NCBI GenBank assembly: GCA_004794655.1
Contig: SMMW01000048.1
Span: 558,001-622,000, forward strand
Source of the DNA: Marisa cornuarietis
Taxonomy: Eukaryota; Mollusca; Gastropoda; Architaenioglossa; Ampullariidae
Direction: 5' to 3'
DNA length: 64,000 nucleotides
Part shown: one piece after another, positions 60,445 to 64,000 of the stretch
Layout of the letters: the number at the start of each line of letters is the position of its first letter
How positions within the stretch are numbered: position 1 is the first letter of the stretch
Notes under the pieces: generated by a model
What the model was told of the DNA's origin: nothing
What the model saw: only the letters and a program-made list of their open reading frames with translations
Database searches by the model: none
Program-made: the position numbers and the translations under genes

Positions 60445-60549
60445 TTTAAGTCGTACATCACACAGTGAAAAAGTACTAAGACAGTGATGCTCACAATAAA
60501 AACAAATTATATTAATTTATCACACAGAACATATTCCACTACTGTAGAG

Positions 60550-61590
60550 ACTTCAAGAAAGCCTTTGATTGTGTGTGGCATGACTAAATGTGGCAGATGC
60601 AGAGGTCACTGAAAATAGTTGAAGATCTGATTCAAGTCGTCAAGCTACTCTACAATGAGGTCAGCAAAGTACAGTCCTCGTAAACAATCTGCTCGATTAC
60701 TTTCCTCCAGATGTCACATTAAATTAAGGTTGTATCCCGTTGCTCGTTCTCATTTTCACTTGTTGCCTGAGAGCAACATTCGTGGAAATTTGTGCAACAC
60801 CCATAACTTCAGTAAGAAGATCCAACAACAACCTGTGCTTCAAAAAGGATATAAATCAACTTAATGACAGCAAAAACAAAACAAAAAAACAAAAAAAGGA
60901 AAAACTCGATGAGGTAACCAACAGCCCCCTCCTTCCCAAAAGGTAGCGAGAAAGAGGAGATAGCCCTCACATAAGGCTGGCCCGTTAGAAAAGTGTGGTC
61001 TCTAACAGCTGACTCCCGACGACCTACGCAAACATCTTTAGGGAGGGACCTTTACCCTACTACAACCTACGACCTTTACCATACTCCAAAATGCAAACGC
61101 ATATGGAAATGAGCTAGAAAAAGCAAAGTTCTCTTTTTAACAGGACAATGGAGACTCGTGCCAATATCACCATGAATGGAAGTAAACAGAAGACGCTGAG
61201 GCTTTCAGCGATCTTGGATCAACCAAGGAGTGGAAGACAGCGACAGAGGTTAGCACTGACCTTTCTCAGATCACACTAACAATAACCAAACTCAGCAGAA
61301 AGCAGAATATAGAGAAAGAATATGCTCAAATTCTTCTTGTGTGGCGGTGAAAGCTGGACTCTGCCAGTTGTCTTTAGAAGAAATAAGAAGCCTTCGAGAC
61401 AAAGTTCTTCTAGAGATTTCTGAACATTTCATGGACACAGCACCTGGCAGATGTCTACGTCCGCACCAGACCAGACACCCAACCTGTCCCCTGCAAAAAG
61501 TCCTTGCCACACTCGTGATGGAAGCGATGACGGTTCGGACATGTAAAGTGCAGCAATATTCCCAGGATTGGCATGACGGAGGCAGAAACT
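60550..61590 (+). pseudogene. Decayed LINE reverse transcriptase, opposite strand
   Basis: In order: CRDFKKAFDCVWHD (stop) MWQ, LKIVEDLIQVVKLLYNEVS; a long unrecognisable stretch; then DLGSTKEWKTATEVSTDLSQ (the FKYLGS...E region); FFLCGGESWTL (the FLYACESWTL motif); and EEIRSLRDKVLLEISEHF. Multiple stops and frame changes. Same family as the neighbouring minus-strand fragment, but running the other way. Confidence 0.7.
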
Positions 61591-61599
61591 TCTTCCCAA

Positions 61600-63430
61600 A
61601 ACACACACACACACACAAGTCGATTCTTTTGGATACCCCAACCCTGTCGCTTCCGGCATGCGCTGGCTCATACAAATCACACAGCCATATAGTCACAAGT
61701 TCAAAGTCCATTAAGGTCAGTACCTGGAAACTCCCCCCACCCATCAGCAGGTATTCAGCAAAAATCTGGAACTGCTTTATCACAGATGGTAAAAGGTGGC
61801 AGGAGAGGGTTAGGTTTTGGTTTTCATGATGAACTACTTACATTAAATGCCTCTTACACCACTTGGCTGTAAGATTCTTTATCATTTTTTTTTTGTAATA
61901 TACCAGTCCTGAATTGTTGCTGCAGCATCGCTAGCCATTTCTTTTATTTGGTAGAGTGGCCTATAAGAAGTGAGATGGCTTGTTAACCTGGTTAGTGCAA
62001 GAGATTTGATACTTGAGTGAGATGTTATCTTGGCTGGTGCAATGCAGTGGACTGATTGTCACTTGCTGCTTTCTACAATCCTTGCTGACCTTTGAATGTG
62101 TGAATATGCAATAGTAACATTTTAACAGTCTTATTATTACTATCCAAGACTCAGGGCTTGTCCACTGTAAAGGTATGTTGAAGGTAGGTGACTTGGGCAT
62201 CAGGAGCTGACTTGAATGAAATGTAAAGGAGAGCATGACATGGTTGAATTCTTCGGGAGAGTTTAGATGTTACAATATGTGGCCTTATGATTGCCTTAGG
62301 CTGCCCAGGTTATGTGTAATGGCTGCCTGGTCAAAGGACTTTCACAAGACAACGAATAACAAAACCCTGCTATGATCAACTGTTTGAGATGTATTGCATT
62401 CAAACCTTCTGTATTTTTGTTATTGATGTTGGTGTTTTTGGACTTTTTTTTTCTCTATGATCAATTCTCTGTCAAGCCTTTCATGAAGATCTGAATTGTG
62501 GCACCAGTGTTTTACCCATCTCAATATTGGACCAGTCTATGTAACAATAGGCCAATCTAGGGCCAAACATGCATTGTCCAAGATCCCAAAGAAACCTGCA
62601 TTTCAACCAATCTTGACCCAATTATGTTTTTGGTCCCCATTAACCCTCTATTCTATGCTTTCTTTTGCAGCAGCTCAAGACAGTTTGGTTTAATAGTAAA
62701 ACATTGCCATTCATTTTGGTCTTTTAAACGTCCTTCAGTTGATAAGTCATTAGTACAAAACTAACACTAGCTATTTACTTGCAAGTTGCTCTATACGCTC
62801 AGAAACCATATTAGGATACATTATTCATTCCATATCATAACCAGCAGGCACACAATTCTTTATCATGATTTAACCAGCAGAACACAGTAAATATGAACAA
62901 TAGCCATTTTATTTCCACTTACTTTCTGTTTACACACATGTATATATACACACACACACAACCCTTCCAAAAGATATACAAATGCATACATATCCATATA
63001 TTAGCATAATGATATCTTGTTTTTCCTAGGCTATCCATTGCACTGTTTCTTCAGATGTTTCCTATATATTTTGAAAAAAAAACAATGTTTATATACAAAC
63101 ACCCCTCACAAAAAGATGTCGAGCACACAATCTTGTCAAATACATACGTATCAAAATATCAGCATTGTCATGAACCAGCTGGTTCAAGGCCAGAGCAAAA
63201 TGGTCGAGTTCCAAATATAATTATCGAGGTACTGTGATTGCCTGTGGCAATACCATACCATGGTTGGTTATCGGGGGATGGGGCCATGTGTTTTATTGTG
63301 GTTGTCACCCCTAGTCTTAGTTTAGCTTGGGAATAGGGTCGTTTATGGCAGGATGGACCTGGCAGGGGGGAATAAGGGATGGCCGTTATCACAACAACGA
63401 CCGCTCTGAGAAGAAAGATCGGTCACAGCC
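61600..63430. other. Intergenic DNA, no supported gene
   Basis: A short CA run at 61601-61618 and another at 62949-62960. No coding or structural signal otherwise. Confidence 0.55.
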
Positions 63431-63436
63431 GGAGGC

Positions 63437-63933
63437 CTAGAACCATGAGTTAATTGAAAGACCAGTAATCTTAGGCTTGTCAAAAATGGCCTCGAGTTCT
63501 TTTTGCTCGAGACCGTCGAAATTCTCTTCGGAGGGAAAAAACAGCCTTTTTTCACCTTTTGGCTCTAGCCGCTTCTTTTTTGGTGCCACCACCACCGCCG
63601 AAGATGTGGACGGTTTCGGGGATTCGAAGACTAAGATATCGTCGTTGCTATCTTCTTCGCTTTCTGACGAAATGACAGTCAGCGACTCTGTTTTTCTTTT
63701 TCGGCGTTTAGTAGCTCTAACCTTAGTAATGGGAAGAGCTCGTCCGCCAAGAACTCTCTACACATATTGGAGAGAACTTGTCTGAAGTAGATATCTACCC
63801 CCTCTTCAAAACTCATGGTTAAACATGGATGTTGATGCTGCGATGGGTGCTCTGTTATACACCCATTGCAGTTTTTAGAAATGGCTTCATTGATAAGACC
63901 CACGAGCGTACACATTAAACTGGCAGAAGACAT
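63437..63933 (-). pseudogene. Unidentified protein gene in two overlapping frames
   Basis: Frame 1 runs from an ATG at 63933 to a stop at about 63679. It contains LINEAISKNCNGCITEHPSQ, with a possible zinc-binding pattern CX2CX3HX3HXHXC, then MSFEEGVDIYFRQVLSNMCR and a Leu-rich helix ending in LLNAEKEKQSR. Frame 2 is open from 63757 to a TAG at 63437-63439 and has no ATG at its start. It encodes KRRKRKTESLTVISSESEED, an acidic-Ser patch, a PKKKRLEPKGEKR nuclear-localisation-like run and a C-terminal GLSINSWF. The frames overlap by about 78 bases and join naturally if one shift occurs in the A-rich GAAAAAGAAAAAC tract. That suggests a single broken gene, a sequencing error, or an intron I cannot place. 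Family unknown. Confidence 0.45.
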
Positions 63934-64000
63934 GTTGTTGCAAGAAGTGTTGAAAATCAACAAGGACTAACAAAGCTGTGAGGTCGGTATCCATCATCTC

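Overview
This is eukaryotic, animal DNA: exons with GT/AG boundaries, multi-kilobase introns, long dinucleotide and tri/tetranucleotide microsatellites, tRNA-derived SINEs and decayed non-LTR retrotransposons. The mix (a SYT15-type synaptotagmin, an intronless atonal-family bHLH gene, LINE reverse transcriptases of a kind common in mollusc genomes, very dense GT/CA repeats) points to a lophotrochozoan, most likely a mollusc and perhaps a gastropod. The species is an inference, not a reading. No operons, CRISPR arrays, rRNA genes or intact tRNA genes were seen.

Layout. 1-6.5 kb: A/T-rich and microsatellite-rich DNA with one doubtful exon-like stretch. 6.5-35.1 kb, plus strand: a synaptotagmin-15 ortholog in seven recognised coding exons (6501-6748, 12823-13033, 17666-17759, 18360-18530, 19833-19950, 32202-32387, 34966-35090). 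All seven join in phase to 383 codons plus a stop. The N-terminal (probably membrane-anchor) exon was not found. Its introns hold two related tRNA SINE copies, a third unrelated SINE, a MITE, a foldback repeat, a LINE tail and many microsatellites. 35.1-52.5 kb: intergenic DNA with a dead minus-strand LINE (38.3-39.3 kb), a possible ankyrin-like remnant (42 kb), a perfect CTCF-consensus match (48.03 kb) and a SINE with perfect 12-bp target duplications (49.9 kb). 52.5-53.8 kb, minus strand: an intronless 405-residue atonal-family bHLH gene, with E-boxes and a TATA-like element upstream. 54.9-55.8 kb: an L1/Tx1-like LINE tail between unusually long (about 72 bp) direct repeats. 60.2-61.6 kb: two LINE reverse-transcriptase fragments in head-to-head orientation. 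63.4-63.9 kb, minus strand: a protein-coding-looking region in two overlapping frames that I cannot identify.

The two clear genes are independent. One is a C2-domain membrane-trafficking protein whose C2A keeps part of its calcium-ligand set while its C2B has lost most of it. The other is a proneural-type transcription factor with an unexplained repeated HFVFP(D/E) motif. The candidate CTCF site lies between them. The least explained items are the broken unknown gene at the right edge, the repeated motif in the bHLH protein, and the long direct repeats around the LINE fragment at 55 kb.
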